Shown here in pieces: positions 53,792 through 63,195 of a DNA stretch of 64,000 nt. Below the pieces are notes generated by a model. It was given only the letters and a program-made list of their open reading frames with translations, was not told where the DNA came from and searched no databases. The stretch's first letter is position 1. The number at the start of each line of letters is the position of its first letter. The position numbers were made by a program, and so were the translations under genes. This stretch comes from Cyclobacteriaceae bacterium (lineage in GTDB: Bacteria > Bacteroidota > Bacteroidia > Cytophagales > Cyclobacteriaceae), in assembly GCA_019638275.1 (NCBI GenBank), contig JAHBUC010000011.1, forward strand, positions 62,001 through 126,000, given 5' to 3'.

Positions 53792-54223
53792 TCAGGGAAT
53801 AAGCTGAAGTTCCTTGGCACGTTGAATAGCCTGCGTGCGCCTGTTGGACTGCAGTTTAATAAAGAGATTGGACGCATGCGTTTTTACCGTGTTTAATGAC
53901 ACAAACAACTTATCAGCTATTTCCTGGTTGGTGAGCCCTTTGGCCATTAGCTCCAGCACTTCGTACTCGCGCTTGCTGATGCCGGTTTCCGTTAAAATCT
54001 TCTCATTCACTTTAAACTCACCGGCCTGAGGGGTTACAAACACCTTCTTCTTCCGGGTAATTTTCTGCCCCATCCAAATGCCGAGTATGGTAAACAGTAC
54101 GCCAATAATGCCGATGTAAATTTCTGCGGAAAGTTGACGGAAGAGAAAACGGTATTCCAGTGTCTTGAGTAGAAATACTGCAAGGGCTAAGACAAGGCTG
54201 TAGATCAAAATCGTACGCTTCAT
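53792..54223 (-). CDS. Membrane-anchored LuxR-type transcriptional regulator
   Basis: The product has 143 residues from the ATG at 54221-54223, which removes a spurious leader. Two membrane helices (about 6-24 and 35-52) are followed by a short charged linker ('RKKKVFVTP') and a C-terminal LuxR helix-turn-helix ('GISKREYEVLELMAKGLTNQ' and 'LFVSLNTVKTHASNLFIKLQ'). There is no receiver or sensor domain. It would have to act on DNA from the membrane or after release. The DUF4199 gene follows on the same strand, and may be its target or partner. Confidence 0.85.
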   Translation of the reverse strand: MKRTILIYSLVLALAVFLLKTLEYRFLFRQLSAEIYIGIIGVLFTILGIWMGQKITRKKKVFVTPQAGEFKVNEKILTETGISKREYEVLELMAKGLTNQEIADKLFVSLNTVKTHASNLFIKLQSNRRTQAIQRAKELQLIP

Positions 54224-54259
54224 TAGAAGGGTATAAAAAATATGAGTTAAATTTAAAGG

Positions 54260-54677
54260 ATGGCAGCAAATAAAAATACACATAATCAAATCTTATCATA
54301 TTCAATTGCATTCATTAGTATATGCTTAAGTTACTACTGGTTTCAAGTGTCTAAAAAGGAAGTGGACCCCACTTTCATACAAGAAAAGAACACACAACAA
54401 TTACTTTCACGTGAACTGGTTTCAAAGGCCCTTGAAAGATTGGCTAGCTGGGCGGTATATTCTATCTATTCAAAGTGAAACTAACGAGGACGAGTACACT
54501 TCTTTAACTTTCACTTACCCGAATATCGTGTTAATAAGCACAATAATTTTTGCTATTATATTTGCTATTTCCTTATATCTATCTTCCACAATTCTCGCTA
54601 AGTGGTATGATCCTCGACACAAAACTAAATTTGAAGGTACAGTTGTCGTTCCGAAATCTTTAGAGCAATCTCAGTGA
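54260..54677 (+). pseudogene. Small two-helix membrane protein gene, frameshifted
   Basis: Frame one (54260-54478) gives a start with one membrane helix ('ILSYSIAFISICLSYYW') and 'LLSRELVSKALERLA'. An overlapping frame (to 54677) continues 'GRYILSIQSETNEDEYTSLT' and a second helix 'VLISTIIFAIIFAISLYLSS'. Removing four bases (an AGCT or CTAG duplication) at about 54443-54450 would read GCTGGG in place of GCTAGCTGGG and fuse both into a protein of about 133 residues. Each half alone is incomplete. No family was recognised. The A+T-rich wording differs from neighbouring core genes. Confidence 0.5.
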
Positions 54678-54693
54678 CGATTTTAATACAAAA

Positions 54694-54722
54694 CGAAAGG
54701 CCACCCTTTCGGATAGCCTTTC
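54694..54722. terminator. Hairpin terminator between converging genes
   Basis: CGAAAGG (54694-54700) can pair with CCTTTCG (54705-54711) around CCAC, or GAAAGGC with GCCTTTC (54716-54722). Two alternative stems share the left arm. It lies between the small membrane gene and the converging heme oxygenase gene. Confidence 0.65.
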
Positions 54723-54777
54723 ATTCAAATCTCCTATTGGCAATTTTATTAGCAGCCAATCAGTATTGCAGAAAATA

Positions 54778-55302
54778 TTACTGACTTACAGTCACCTTCT
54801 CAAGTTCGTCAAAAATGGCAATCAGGTAATCAAAGCCTTTGTTTACCTCATCGGCCCACTCATCTTTCTGCACACGTCTAACAGCTTGCAGCGCTTCTTG
54901 CATGTTTTCAAAATCATACATCCGACCGGTAGAGGGAACGGCTTTCTTCATCATTTGTCCTCCGAACATAATGGCGAGGTAATTCAGGTATACGTGGGGC
55001 AATACTTGCTCAGCATTTAACTTACTCAGGTATTGGCTGTAGGCCTTCGTGCTCTCCAACACATCTTCCTGTGGAAAACCTGCTGTGTTCAGTTCCTGAA
55101 TGTCAGCTTGAACCGAAGCTAACCGATCCAATCCTTTATGTGGGGTACCGATATCTTCAATCACTTTAAAAATTTCAGCTTGCTGAACGAGGTAGAGGAA
55201 GTATTCCTCCTTGCCTAACTGGCCCCTAAACATGCGTATGTTGAATGGCATCCGTTCTGCCTGCTTGTGTTTTTCTGCTGTGGCTTCTTTCAATGGAATC
55301 AT
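54778..55302 (-). CDS. Biliverdin-producing heme oxygenase
   Basis: The product has 174 residues, all helical. The proximal haem ligand is His12 in 'LKEATAEKHKQAE'. The distal helix 'YLNYLAIMFGGQMMKKAV' carries the flexible Gly-Gly of the family. It cleaves haem to biliverdin, CO and Fe2+ in the cytoplasm, supplying iron. Upstream lies a double Fur-type operator, so the gene is likely repressed by iron. No haem-uptake genes are adjacent. Confidence 0.88.
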   Translation of the reverse strand: MIPLKEATAEKHKQAERMPFNIRMFRGQLGKEEYFLYLVQQAEIFKVIEDIGTPHKGLDRLASVQADIQELNTAGFPQEDVLESTKAYSQYLSKLNAEQVLPHVYLNYLAIMFGGQMMKKAVPSTGRMYDFENMQEALQAVRRVQKDEWADEVNKGFDYLIAIFDELEKVTVSQ

Positions 55303-55318
55303 TACGTGTTGGATTAAG

Positions 55319-55356
55319 ATTTAGAATGATTGCAAATATTTAGAATCATTCTAAAT
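55319..55356. promoter_or_regulatory. Tandem Fur-type operator of the heme oxygenase gene
   Basis: A perfect 19-bp palindrome ATTTAGAATCATTCTAAAT (55338-55356) is directly abutted by a 19-bp relative ATTTAGAATGATTGCAAAT (55319-55337), which differs mainly at two positions in the right arm. The block lies 17 to 54 bases before the heme oxygenase ATG and overlaps a -7-like AATATTTG on the minus strand. Palindromes of this 9-1-9 form are the usual Fur binding motif. Confidence 0.75.
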
Positions 55357-55412
55357 AATAAAAGAGAACGCGCTTTTTAATAATTAATCAACTTATAATC
55401 AAGTAGTTAAAT

Positions 55413-56951
55413 TTAACCAGCCCAGCCTTCCCGATCCAGGCTTCGGTATTGAATAGCCTCAGCCAAATGCTCCACACGGATTTCTTCAGATCCGGCCAAA
55501 TCGGCAATGGTACGCGATACTTTTAAAATACGATCATACGCACGGGCGGATAATCCGAGTTTCTCCATAGCCGTTTTCAGCAATCCTTTTCCTGCTTCAT
55601 TAATCTGGCAGATTTCCTTCACCATGTTGGAGGGCATCATGGCATTGCAGTAAATATCTTTCTGTTCCTTAAACCGCTCCGATTGAATTTCGCGTGCCTT
55701 CTCCACACGCGCACGAATTTGTGCGCTGGTCTCCACACTGCGTTTGGCCGTCATCTCATCAAAACTCACCGGAACAACTTCTACATGCAGATCAATACGA
55801 TCCAACAGCGGGCCGCTTACCCGGCTCAGGTAACGTTGTACTACACCCGGTGCGCACACACATTCTTTTTCAGGATGATTGTAATACCCACACGGACACG
55901 GGTTCATACTGGCGACCAGCATAAAGTTGGCGGGGTAATCGATGGAGACTTTTGCGCGTGAAATAGTTACGCGTCTTTCTTCCATGGGCTGGCGCATCAC
56001 TTCCAGCACCGTGCGCTTAAATTCCGGCAGTTCATCCAAAAACAATACGCCATTATTGGCCAGCGATATTTCACCGGGTTGCGGATTGCCTCCGCCACCC
56101 ACGAGTGCTACATCTGATATGGTGTGGTGAGGCGCACGAAAGGGTCGTGTGGCCACCAGGGAAGTATCACGATTCAGTTTTCCGGCAACGGAGTGAATCT
56201 TGGTTGTTTCTAAAGCTTCATTTAGAGATAAGGGAGGAAGGATAGTTGGCAGCCTTTTGGCCAACATGGTTTTACCCGCACCGGGCGGACCGATCATAAT
56301 TACGTTATGTCCACCGGCCGCAGCAATTTCCATAGCGCGCTTGATGTTTTCCTGGCCTTGCACATCACTGAAGTCGGCATCGTAGTGAAACATCTGTTGC
56401 GTAAACACTTCTTTGGCGTTAACCTGAACAGGAACCAGTTCAAGGTTACCTTCCAAAAAATCAATAGCTTCTTTTAAGGTGCTTACGCCATAAACATTCA
56501 AGCCATCCACAATTGCCGCCTCGCGCTCATTGTCTTTCGGAAGAATAAATCCATGAATGCCTTCCTTCCGTGCCTGTATAGCAATAGGCAACACGCCTTT
56601 AATGGGACGTAACGTACCATCAAGTGAAAGCTCACCCATGATCACAAATTCTTCCAATCGATTCGTTTCTATCTGACCCGAAGCTTTTAACACACAGAGA
56701 GCAATGGGAAGATCATACGCGGAACCTTCTTTGCGTATATCGGCAGGCGCAAGATTGACCACCGTCTTCTCGCGAGGCATGAAATACCGGAATTGCTTTA
56801 CAGCGGATTCAATGCGATGCTCGCTTTCTTTGATCGCGCTGTCGGGCAAACCGCTCATCCAGAACCGTGTGCCCTGTCCCACGTTCACTTCTACGGTTAT
56901 CTTTCGGGCATCTACACCAAATACCGCGCAGCCGTAGGTTTTTGCGAGCAT
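55413..56951 (-). CDS. YifB/ComM family Mg-chelatase-like AAA ATPase
   Basis: The product has 512 residues. The N-terminal ChlI-like domain ('[20 protein letters not shown]') is followed by an AAA+ core with Walker A '[14 protein letters not shown]', '[18 protein letters not shown]' and Walker B '[10 protein letters not shown]', and by a C-terminal Mg-chelatase part with Cys motif '[15 protein letters not shown]' (zinc-binding). It is a hexameric branch-migration helicase that helps integrate DNA in natural transformation. It is 3 bases behind gmhA on the same strand. Confidence 0.94.
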   Translation of the reverse strand: MLAKTYGCAVFGVDARKITVEVNVGQGTRFWMSGLPDSAIKESEHRIESAVKQFRYFMPREKTVVNLAPADIRKEGSAYDLPIALCVLKASGQIETNRLEEFVIMGELSLDGTLRPIKGVLPIAIQARKEGIHGFILPKDNEREAAIVDGLNVYGVSTLKEAIDFLEGNLELVPVQVNAKEVFTQQMFHYDADFSDVQGQENIKRAMEIAAAGGHNVIMIGPPGAGKTMLAKRLPTILPPLSLNEALETTKIHSVAGKLNRDTSLVATRPFRAPHHTISDVALVGGGGNPQPGEISLANNGVLFLDELPEFKRTVLEVMRQPMEERRVTISRAKVSIDYPANFMLVASMNPCPCGYYNHPEKECVCAPGVVQRYLSRVSGPLLDRIDLHVEVVPVSFDEMTAKRSVETSAQIRARVEKAREIQSERFKEQKDIYCNAMMPSNMVKEICQINEAGKGLLKTAMEKLGLSARAYDRILKVSRTIADLAGSEEIRVEHLAEAIQYRSLDREGWAG

Positions 56952-56954
56952 GCT

Positions 56955-57530
56955 TTACACGTGTTTTTCGATGAGCACAATTAATACGTGCACAATTTTA
57001 TAGTGCACTTCATGTATGCGGTCGGCAAAACCAAAATGGGGAACACGGATTTCAACATCGGCCAACGGCCCAAGTTTCCCTCCATTCTTTCCGGTTAAGG
57101 CAATCACTTTCATGCCTTTTCGCTTGGCTGATTCAGCAGCACGGATAACGTTTGCCGAATTACCACTGGTGCTTACAGCCAGTAGCATATCATTTGGCTG
57201 ACCGATGGCATCAACATAGCGGGAAAAAATGTACTCGAACCCGTACTCATTACCTACACACGACATGTGACCAGGATCAGAAATGGAAACAGCCGGAATC
57301 GGATTGCGATTTTCGCGATAACGACCGGTAAGTTCCTCAGCAAAATGCATGGCCACACAATGTGAGCCTCCGTTACCGCACGCAATAATTTTTCCACCGG
57401 CATTCACCGCATCAATCATAACCCGTGCAGCGTCATCGATTTTTTGCGTGTTGCTGGTTTCATTTAAAAAGTTTTCCAGTATGGTTACAGACTGCTGTAA
57501 CTCAGTAGTAATAATGTGACGATTGTCCAT
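56955..57530 (-). CDS. gmhA: D-sedoheptulose 7-phosphate isomerase
   Basis: The product has 191 residues, full length, a single SIS domain. Landmarks are '[20 protein letters not shown]', '[11 protein letters not shown]', '[20 protein letters not shown]' and '[17 protein letters not shown]' (Glu and His of the site). It makes D-glycero-D-manno-heptose 7-phosphate, the first step of the ADP-heptose route to lipopolysaccharide core and S-layer glycans. It is tightly packed with the small coiled-coil gene upstream and the ComM-like gene downstream. The MsbA-type exporter further upstream fits an envelope-glycan role. Confidence 0.94.
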   Translation of the reverse strand: MDNRHIITTELQQSVTILENFLNETSNTQKIDDAARVMIDAVNAGGKIIACGNGGSHCVAMHFAEELTGRYRENRNPIPAVSISDPGHMSCVGNEYGFEYIFSRYVDAIGQPNDMLLAVSTSGNSANVIRAAESAKRKGMKVIALTGKNGGKLGPLADVEIRVPHFGFADRIHEVHYKIVHVLIVLIEKHV

Positions 57531-57532
57531 GT

Positions 57533-57856
57533 TTATTTCGAGGGGTTTTCAGGCGCAGGAGTTTTCTTTGCGCCCTCCTGCAAATCATACAACTTCGCTT
57601 TCAAGGTATTCAGTTCCTGATTCAACTGATCTTTTTCTCTTTGATTTCTACGGTTATCCCTATAGTGAAGAATCACATTGGCTGCCATAAGCAACAACAA
57701 CAACAAAGATCCGTACTTCAACATCCAGATTTTGCCCTGTAACTGAAACAGGAACTGGATGTTTTCTTTCTGACCATCCATATAGAGGCTGAAGAAAAAA
57801 ATAAACAGGTGAAGCGCCCCGAAAACGGAGTAAAAGATGAGACGGTTCTTTTTCAT
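57533..57856 (-). CDS. Small membrane protein with C-terminal coiled coil
   Basis: The product has 107 residues. Two hydrophobic segments (about 6-24 and 46-64) are followed by a coiled coil ('[20 protein letters not shown]') and a Pro/Lys tail. It resembles small cell-division or envelope scaffolds but has no recognised domain. It is between the MsbA-type gene and gmhA with only two bases before the latter, so it is probably expressed with them. Confidence 0.75.
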   Translation of the reverse strand: MKKNRLIFYSVFGALHLFIFFFSLYMDGQKENIQFLFQLQGKIWMLKYGSLLLLLLMAANVILHYRDNRRNQREKDQLNQELNTLKAKLYDLQEGAKKTPAPENPSK

Positions 57857-57947
57857 TGGCTTCTGGATTTAAGGAAACAAACTTAATGGTTTTCAGCTTA
57901 ACCAAAAAAGGCAAAAGCATCCTAAAACATGCGTAAAAAGCACGGCA

Positions 57948-59774
57948 TCAGGCCTTCTGTATTTCACTGAGTTTCTTGTAAAGCCCATTTTGTTGCACCA
58001 GTACGGCATGTGTACCCCGTTCAACAATGTGTCCATCTTGCAACACCACAATTTCATCGGCATGCTGAATGGTGCTGAGGCGGTGGGCAATCACAATGGA
58101 AGTTCGGTTCTTCATCAGGTTGGTGAGAGCATCCTGCACCAGCCGCTCGGATTCTGAATCCAATGCGGATGTTGCTTCATCTAAAATAAGGATCGGTGGA
58201 TTTTTCAGTACAGCCCGCGCAATCGCAAGACGTTGCCGTTGCCCGCCTGATAGTTTTGAGCCACGATCGCCAATATAGGTTTGGTAGCCATGTTCGGTTT
58301 GCATGATGAAATCGTGCGCATTGGCCACGCGGGCGGCATGGATCACGTCCTCCTCCTTCACGTTTTCCATCCCAAAAGCGATGTTGTTGAAAATGGTGTC
58401 GTTGAACAAAATGGATTCTTGCGTTACCACGCCCATCACCCTGCGCAACGATTCAATGTCATATTCAGGCAAACCAATTCCATCCAGCAATACTTCACCT
58501 TGTGTTGGATCATAGAATCTGGGTATAAGATCGGCCAGCGTAGATTTCCCACCGCCTGAAGGCCCCACCAACGCAACTGTTTTGCCACGCTCAATTTTCA
58601 GGTTGATGTTCTTCAACACCATATCGGCACCATAAGTAAAACCTACTTGCCTAAATTCAATGCTATCATTAAACGATTGAAGTACAATGGCGTTTTCTTT
58701 GTTCTTGATAGCAGGCTCCGTATCGATTATTCTGAATATCCGATCGGCTGCCACTGTTCCTTTTTGCAGGGAAGTAATTCCGTTCGAAAAGTTTTTGGCC
58801 GGTTGAATCATGGAGGCATAAAAAACAAGAAACCCCATAAACTGTTGCGGCTCCAGTTCACCTGAGCCACCCAGTACCAGGTTGCCGCCATAATAAAGAA
58901 TGACAGCTACAATGATTACTCCCAACACTTCCGACAAAGGAGAAGACAGTTCATTCTTTCTGGCAATGGATAAGTTTACCTTGCGGTGATAACTGGTTTC
59001 GTCATCAATTTTTTTCAAGATGAAATTTCGGGCGTTGAAGGCTTTTATCACCCGCATGCCACCAAACGTTTCATCGAGTATGTTCACAATTCTACCCATC
59101 GACTCCTGACTTTGCTTGGCTTTACGTTTTAATCGTTTAATGATTTCTGCAACCAATCCGCCAGTAACAGGCAGCAGAATGAGGGTAAACAAGGTGAGCT
59201 TATAAGAAATGGTGAATAAAACAGTAAGGTACACAATCAAGGTTATCGGTTCCTTCAGCACAGATTTTAAGCTGTTCGCAACCGAACTCTCCACTTCCGA
59301 CATATCATTCGTAAACCGTGACATCAAATCACCTTTACGCTGATTGTTGAAGTAACCAATGTCCAGACTGGACACTTTGCTGAAGATATCCATGCGCATA
59401 TTCTTCACCACGTCAACCTTAATCCGGGAGGCCGTGAGTCGTTCGAGGTAGCGAAGCGTGTTTCCCATGATGATCAGCACAACAATACCAATACAAATGA
59501 TCAGCAACGTATTATGCGGGCCATACTGTTGAACAAACCCGATGAAATAATGATTGAATGTCTGTTCTGCAACAGCTTTAGATAATTCAAACTTTTCGGG
59601 CAAGTCAGGAACTGTGGAGCTTACAACCGGATCAAATAAAACTTTTAACATCGGCATGGTAAGCGCCAGGTATCCGGCACTGAATACTACGCCCAAAATG
59701 GCGTAGAGAAAAAACTTGAGTATCCGGGCTGCATACCCGGGTGCATATTGTAAAATCCTGAAGTAAATTTTCAT
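57948..59774 (-). CDS. MsbA-type ABC transporter (ATPase and membrane domain in one)
   Basis: The product has 608 residues. Six membrane helices cover about 15-330. The ATPase half has Walker A 'VGPSGGGKSTLADLIPRFYD' near 405, the Q-loop in 'VVTQESILFNDTIF', signature 'KLSGGQRQRLAIARAVLKNP', Walker B 'ILILDEATSALDSESE' and switch 'VIAHRLSTIQHADE'. It flips lipid A or other lipid-linked glycans to the periplasmic leaflet. It starts 4 bases after the Wzi-like gene, in a likely envelope operon. Confidence 0.93.
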   Translation of the reverse strand: MKIYFRILQYAPGYAARILKFFLYAILGVVFSAGYLALTMPMLKVLFDPVVSSTVPDLPEKFELSKAVAEQTFNHYFIGFVQQYGPHNTLLIICIGIVVLIIMGNTLRYLERLTASRIKVDVVKNMRMDIFSKVSSLDIGYFNNQRKGDLMSRFTNDMSEVESSVANSLKSVLKEPITLIVYLTVLFTISYKLTLFTLILLPVTGGLVAEIIKRLKRKAKQSQESMGRIVNILDETFGGMRVIKAFNARNFILKKIDDETSYHRKVNLSIARKNELSSPLSEVLGVIIVAVILYYGGNLVLGGSGELEPQQFMGFLVFYASMIQPAKNFSNGITSLQKGTVAADRIFRIIDTEPAIKNKENAIVLQSFNDSIEFRQVGFTYGADMVLKNINLKIERGKTVALVGPSGGGKSTLADLIPRFYDPTQGEVLLDGIGLPEYDIESLRRVMGVVTQESILFNDTIFNNIAFGMENVKEEDVIHAARVANAHDFIMQTEHGYQTYIGDRGSKLSGGQRQRLAIARAVLKNPPILILDEATSALDSESERLVQDALTNLMKNRTSIVIAHRLSTIQHADEIVVLQDGHIVERGTHAVLVQQNGLYKKLSEIQKA

Positions 59775-59778
59775 TGAT

Positions 59779-61497
59779 CTAAAATTCGTACAACCGCTGC
59801 GCGATATTCCACCGCAAAGCTAATGAAGTTATAACGGAATTGTTATTAAAGGCATCAACCGCGCTCTCGCTGTTGCGGATAATGGCCGTTGCATCGATAA
59901 ATACATTATGCCTGAGTTGCCAGGTAGCCGTGAAGTTGGCCATCATAATGGTGTTGTTTACCCCTTGCCCGATGGTGTTGCCAAAGTTGGCATCGGTCAG
60001 ATAGGTGTTTCGGTATGAATTTCTTTTATTGATGTCTCCTCCAAAATTAAACCCAACCGTATCACGACCCACTTGTGCATAAATCAGTTTTCCTGTGAGA
60101 CTCAACCGAGGTATGGGTTGATAGCGTGCAACACCCACCACCTCTTTAAAATTAGCACCTAATGGATGCGCAATGGATTGCCGGTAATGGGTATAGCTTC
60201 CATACTTTGTATTGTGTGAATAGGTGTACGGTCGCACAACATTGGTTTCAACCTGTAGATCAAGATTATCAAGTCCGAAAGCATCCACATACTTTGCGCC
60301 TAGCTGCAGACCGTACTTATTGGCCCACCATCCATTGCCCGCACGAATGTTGTCGAGTAAGAACTCATCCAACACAAACTGCCCATATAGTTGAACATTT
60401 TTAAATGCATTCCATTTAAAATCGGCACCCAGAATTACATTATCACTGCTGCCATTCTGTTGTTCAATGGCTCGAAAGAAAATAATCGGATTCAAATAGT
60501 CAATCCGGAAGCGACCAGCACCCTCCTCATCATCGGGGCTAAACACTACCGATTCAAAAATGCCCAGGTTAAATTTCTTGCCAATGTTGATGCTCAAGTG
60601 ATGCAACGCCACAAATTTTTGTGGGTATCCGCCTTTCAAACCCTGGCTTCCTCCGGAAGTTCCACGCACATCAGCCGTGAACTGATTAAGCAAGTACATG
60701 TAATTGAGTTTCCACACTTTCACATTCCCCTTCAGAAACCAGGCGGGTGGTGCATGATCTGAAAAAATGAGTGATCGAAACCCATTGCCGATAAAGAAAC
60801 GATCGTGACCAAATTGGATATTTATATGCCTGGTTGCCTCAAAAGAAACATAACCTCTCGCATGAAAAAAATCATACCCCTGATTGTCCTTGAATGTTTT
60901 CCAAAATCCTTCATGCGGAATAACCGGATAAAAACCTCGCGTAGTATCCTGGGTGATTGTCTGTGTAAGGTATTGCGGCATCCGCACCTGGTTTTCAGAA
61001 ATAAACGTGTAGAAGCCCACCCGCTTGTCGACCATGCCGCGCACTTCAATACCGCGGGTATTCACAAACAACAGGTCGTCTTGCTGCGAATCTCTTCCTG
61101 CACCTACATATAAAACCGGATTAATATGAAGATCAAAATCCGGAACGTCAACGAACAGCAAATCCGATTTCTTCTTGTAGAAATGCTTCAGAATTGGCTT
61201 TCGGCTGTCGTTGGTTTCGGGTCGCGACCATTCCCAGCTATCGTTACGGAGGTACTCCAGGTTGAACAGATCTGATTTAGAAGTGAAGACATCCAGCGCA
61301 TTGGCGGAGTCGGCAAAAAGAATAAGGTCAGAACGCTTGTAGGGCTTTACCGTGGTAAAAACCTGTGGTAATATCCGGCCCGTTTTAACCTCATAGCGGT
61401 CGACTGTGTGGTAATACGCCTCATTTAAAGGCACAAACGTACTTTGAGCCACCAAGGCAAAAGGCCAAAAACCGATCAAAAACAGAATTTTTCTCAT
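59779..61497 (-). CDS. Wzi-like outer-membrane beta-barrel (capsule assembly family)
   Basis: The product has 572 residues with a signal peptide (MRKILFLIGFWPFALVAQ) and a terminal Phe (RLYEF), as outer-membrane barrels have. Residues near 228-260 read 'FGHDRFFIGNGFRSLIFSDH', 'APPAWFLKGNVKVWKLNYMY', which is the characteristic part of the Wzi capsule-anchoring family. It would bind or organise surface polysaccharide. It lies directly upstream of the MsbA-type exporter. Confidence 0.82.
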   Translation of the reverse strand: MRKILFLIGFWPFALVAQSTFVPLNEAYYHTVDRYEVKTGRILPQVFTTVKPYKRSDLILFADSANALDVFTSKSDLFNLEYLRNDSWEWSRPETNDSRKPILKHFYKKKSDLLFVDVPDFDLHINPVLYVGAGRDSQQDDLLFVNTRGIEVRGMVDKRVGFYTFISENQVRMPQYLTQTITQDTTRGFYPVIPHEGFWKTFKDNQGYDFFHARGYVSFEATRHINIQFGHDRFFIGNGFRSLIFSDHAPPAWFLKGNVKVWKLNYMYLLNQFTADVRGTSGGSQGLKGGYPQKFVALHHLSINIGKKFNLGIFESVVFSPDDEEGAGRFRIDYLNPIIFFRAIEQQNGSSDNVILGADFKWNAFKNVQLYGQFVLDEFLLDNIRAGNGWWANKYGLQLGAKYVDAFGLDNLDLQVETNVVRPYTYSHNTKYGSYTHYRQSIAHPLGANFKEVVGVARYQPIPRLSLTGKLIYAQVGRDTVGFNFGGDINKRNSYRNTYLTDANFGNTIGQGVNNTIMMANFTATWQLRHNVFIDATAIIRNSESAVDAFNNNSVITSLALRWNIAQRLYEF

Positions 61498-61562
61498 TGC
61501 CGATCAGGAAACGGGCAAAATACGCACGTTAAACCCTATAGCCAAAATTCACGAGCGCCCGC

Positions 61563-61592
61563 TTGAAAATAGATTACCACTTGCTATCTTTG
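61563..61592 (+). promoter_or_regulatory. Promoter of rpmE (TTG-N19-TATCTTTG)
   Basis: TTG (61563-61565) and TATCTTTG (61585-61592) are separated by exactly 19 bases, a perfect match to the Bacteroidota vegetative promoter. The ribosomal protein gene starts about 40 bases after it. This is the clearest promoter in the window. Confidence 0.85.
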
Positions 61593-61633
61593 CAGTCCCT
61601 TAACGAAAAAAGAGGCAAAACAGGCTAAAAACG

Positions 61634-61882
61634 ATGAAAAAGGACATTCACCCGGATTATCAGGACGTAGTATTTCACGATACTTCCAGCGATCATAAAT
61701 TTATGACCCGCTCTACCATCAAATCGAAAGAAACGATTAAGTGGGAAGACGGCAAAGAGTACCCTTTGGTAAAAGTGGAAGTTAGCTCTGCATCGCACCC
61801 GTTCTTCACCGGCAAGAAATTGTTTGTGGATACTGCAGGTCGTGTGGAGAAATTCCAAAAGAAATACGGAAAGAAATCTTAA
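61634..61882 (+). CDS. rpmE2: 50S ribosomal protein L31 type B
   Basis: The product has 82 residues, the length of the type B form. It starts '[20 protein letters not shown]' and has '[20 protein letters not shown]', but no CxxC zinc site, so it is the zinc-free version. It is a surface protein of the large subunit. The promoter upstream is perfect and a strong terminator follows. Confidence 0.97.
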   Translation: MKKDIHPDYQDVVFHDTSSDHKFMTRSTIKSKETIKWEDGKEYPLVKVEVSSASHPFFTGKKLFVDTAGRVEKFQKKYGKKS

Positions 61883-61902
61883 TTACTTCTTCTTATATGC
61901 AT

Positions 61903-61936
61903 GAAAGCCCCGCATTCACCGGGGCTTTTCTTTTTT
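61903..61936 (+). terminator. Terminator after rpmE
   Basis: A GAAAGCCCCG stem pairs with CGGGGCTTTTC (loop CATTCAC), followed by a run of Ts. It lies 20 bases past the L31 stop. Confidence 0.92.
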
Positions 61937-62015
61937 ATAAGCGTTTCGGATCTTTCAGCGGTCTTTTTTGCGCTGATACCCGACAAGAAAAGCTTTATCG
62001 CATATCTTTACTCCC

Positions 62016-63194
62016 ATGAACATCGTATTGTTTGACGAGCCGTCAATTCGTACACAATTATTACCCTTTACCTTCACACGCCCTGCTGCAAGCATTCGCA
62101 TTGGCATCGTTACCATAGCCGAAAAGTGGCAACACTACCTGGGTGAAGTTTCCTTTCTTACAGAAGCCTATCTCGCTGAAAAATTTCGGGTAATGTCAGC
62201 ATCGGATAACCTGTTGATAAACGGTGCCCTTTGCCCGGATGAACAGGTGGTGAAAGTCATTCAGCAATTACCCATTAACACTTCACTTGTTAAACAGGGG
62301 AAAATTTTGGCCGTTCGCTCAATTTCGTTGGATTGGAATAATTCATCCGCCACACAAGAATATGCGGGCGAAGTGGTGATGATCGACCAAGTATGGAAAA
62401 TCTTTCAGCACAACGCACAACAAATACGATTGGACTATCAGCGCATGACGGCCGGAAGAAAATCAGCTCCGATATCCGACAAACACACCCGCACCTATAA
62501 CGAAAATCAGATTTTTCTGGAAGAAGGTGTAACGCTTCGTGCGGCTGTACTTAATGCCGAAGATGGCCCGATTTACCTGGGAAAAAATTCTGTTGTACAG
62601 GAGGGCGCGTTGATCAAAGGTCCTTTTGCGTTGTGTGAAGGCTCACACGTAAACATGGGTGGCAAGATGCGCGGTGGCACCACCATCGGACCGTTCTCAA
62701 AAGTGGGTGGTGAAATTGGCAACTCCGTAATCTTTGGGTACAGCAACAAAGCGCACGATGGCTTTCTCGGCAACAGCGTGCTGGGTGAGTGGTGCAACCT
62801 CGGTGCCGATACCAACACCTCGAACCTGAAGAACAATTACGAAAATGTAAAAATCTGGAATTACGCCAAAGGTGGTTTTCATGATACCGGATTGCAGTTC
62901 TGCGGTTTGATGATGGGCGACCACAGTAAATGCGGCATCAACACCATGTTCAACACCGGAACTGTAGTGGGTGTTTCAGCCAACATTTTTGGCGATGGAT
63001 TTCCCCGCACCTTCATCCCCTCCTTCGCGTGGGGTGGTGCCAGTGGTTTTACCACCTTTCAACTGAACAAAGCATTTGAAACCGCCAGCAAAGTGATGAG
63101 CAGGCGCAATAAGCAGTTGGATGATGTTGAAAAAAACATTTTGAAACACGTGTTTGAGCAATCGGCACAAAACCGGATTTGGGAGAAAAAGTGA
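62016..63194 (+). CDS. GlmU-like sugar nucleotidyltransferase/acetyltransferase (Bacteroidota alternative form)
   Basis: The product has 392 residues. The N-terminal half is a divergent nucleotidyltransferase ('MNIVLFDEPSIRTQLLPFTF', 'TRPAASIRIGIVTIAEKWQH'), with the RPxA motif region altered. The C-terminal half (about 175-370) is a left-handed beta-helix of hexapeptide type ('IYLGKNSVVQEGALIKGPFA', 'GGTTIGPFSKVGGEIGNSVI'). This is the alternative GlmU found across Bacteroidetes, probably for UDP-GlcNAc or related sugar supply. It precedes holB by one base. Confidence 0.88.
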   Translation: MNIVLFDEPSIRTQLLPFTFTRPAASIRIGIVTIAEKWQHYLGEVSFLTEAYLAEKFRVMSASDNLLINGALCPDEQVVKVIQQLPINTSLVKQGKILAVRSISLDWNNSSATQEYAGEVVMIDQVWKIFQHNAQQIRLDYQRMTAGRKSAPISDKHTRTYNENQIFLEEGVTLRAAVLNAEDGPIYLGKNSVVQEGALIKGPFALCEGSHVNMGGKMRGGTTIGPFSKVGGEIGNSVIFGYSNKAHDGFLGNSVLGEWCNLGADTNTSNLKNNYENVKIWNYAKGGFHDTGLQFCGLMMGDHSKCGINTMFNTGTVVGVSANIFGDGFPRTFIPSFAWGGASGFTTFQLNKAFETASKVMSRRNKQLDDVEKNILKHVFEQSAQNRIWEKK

Positions 63195-63195
63195 T

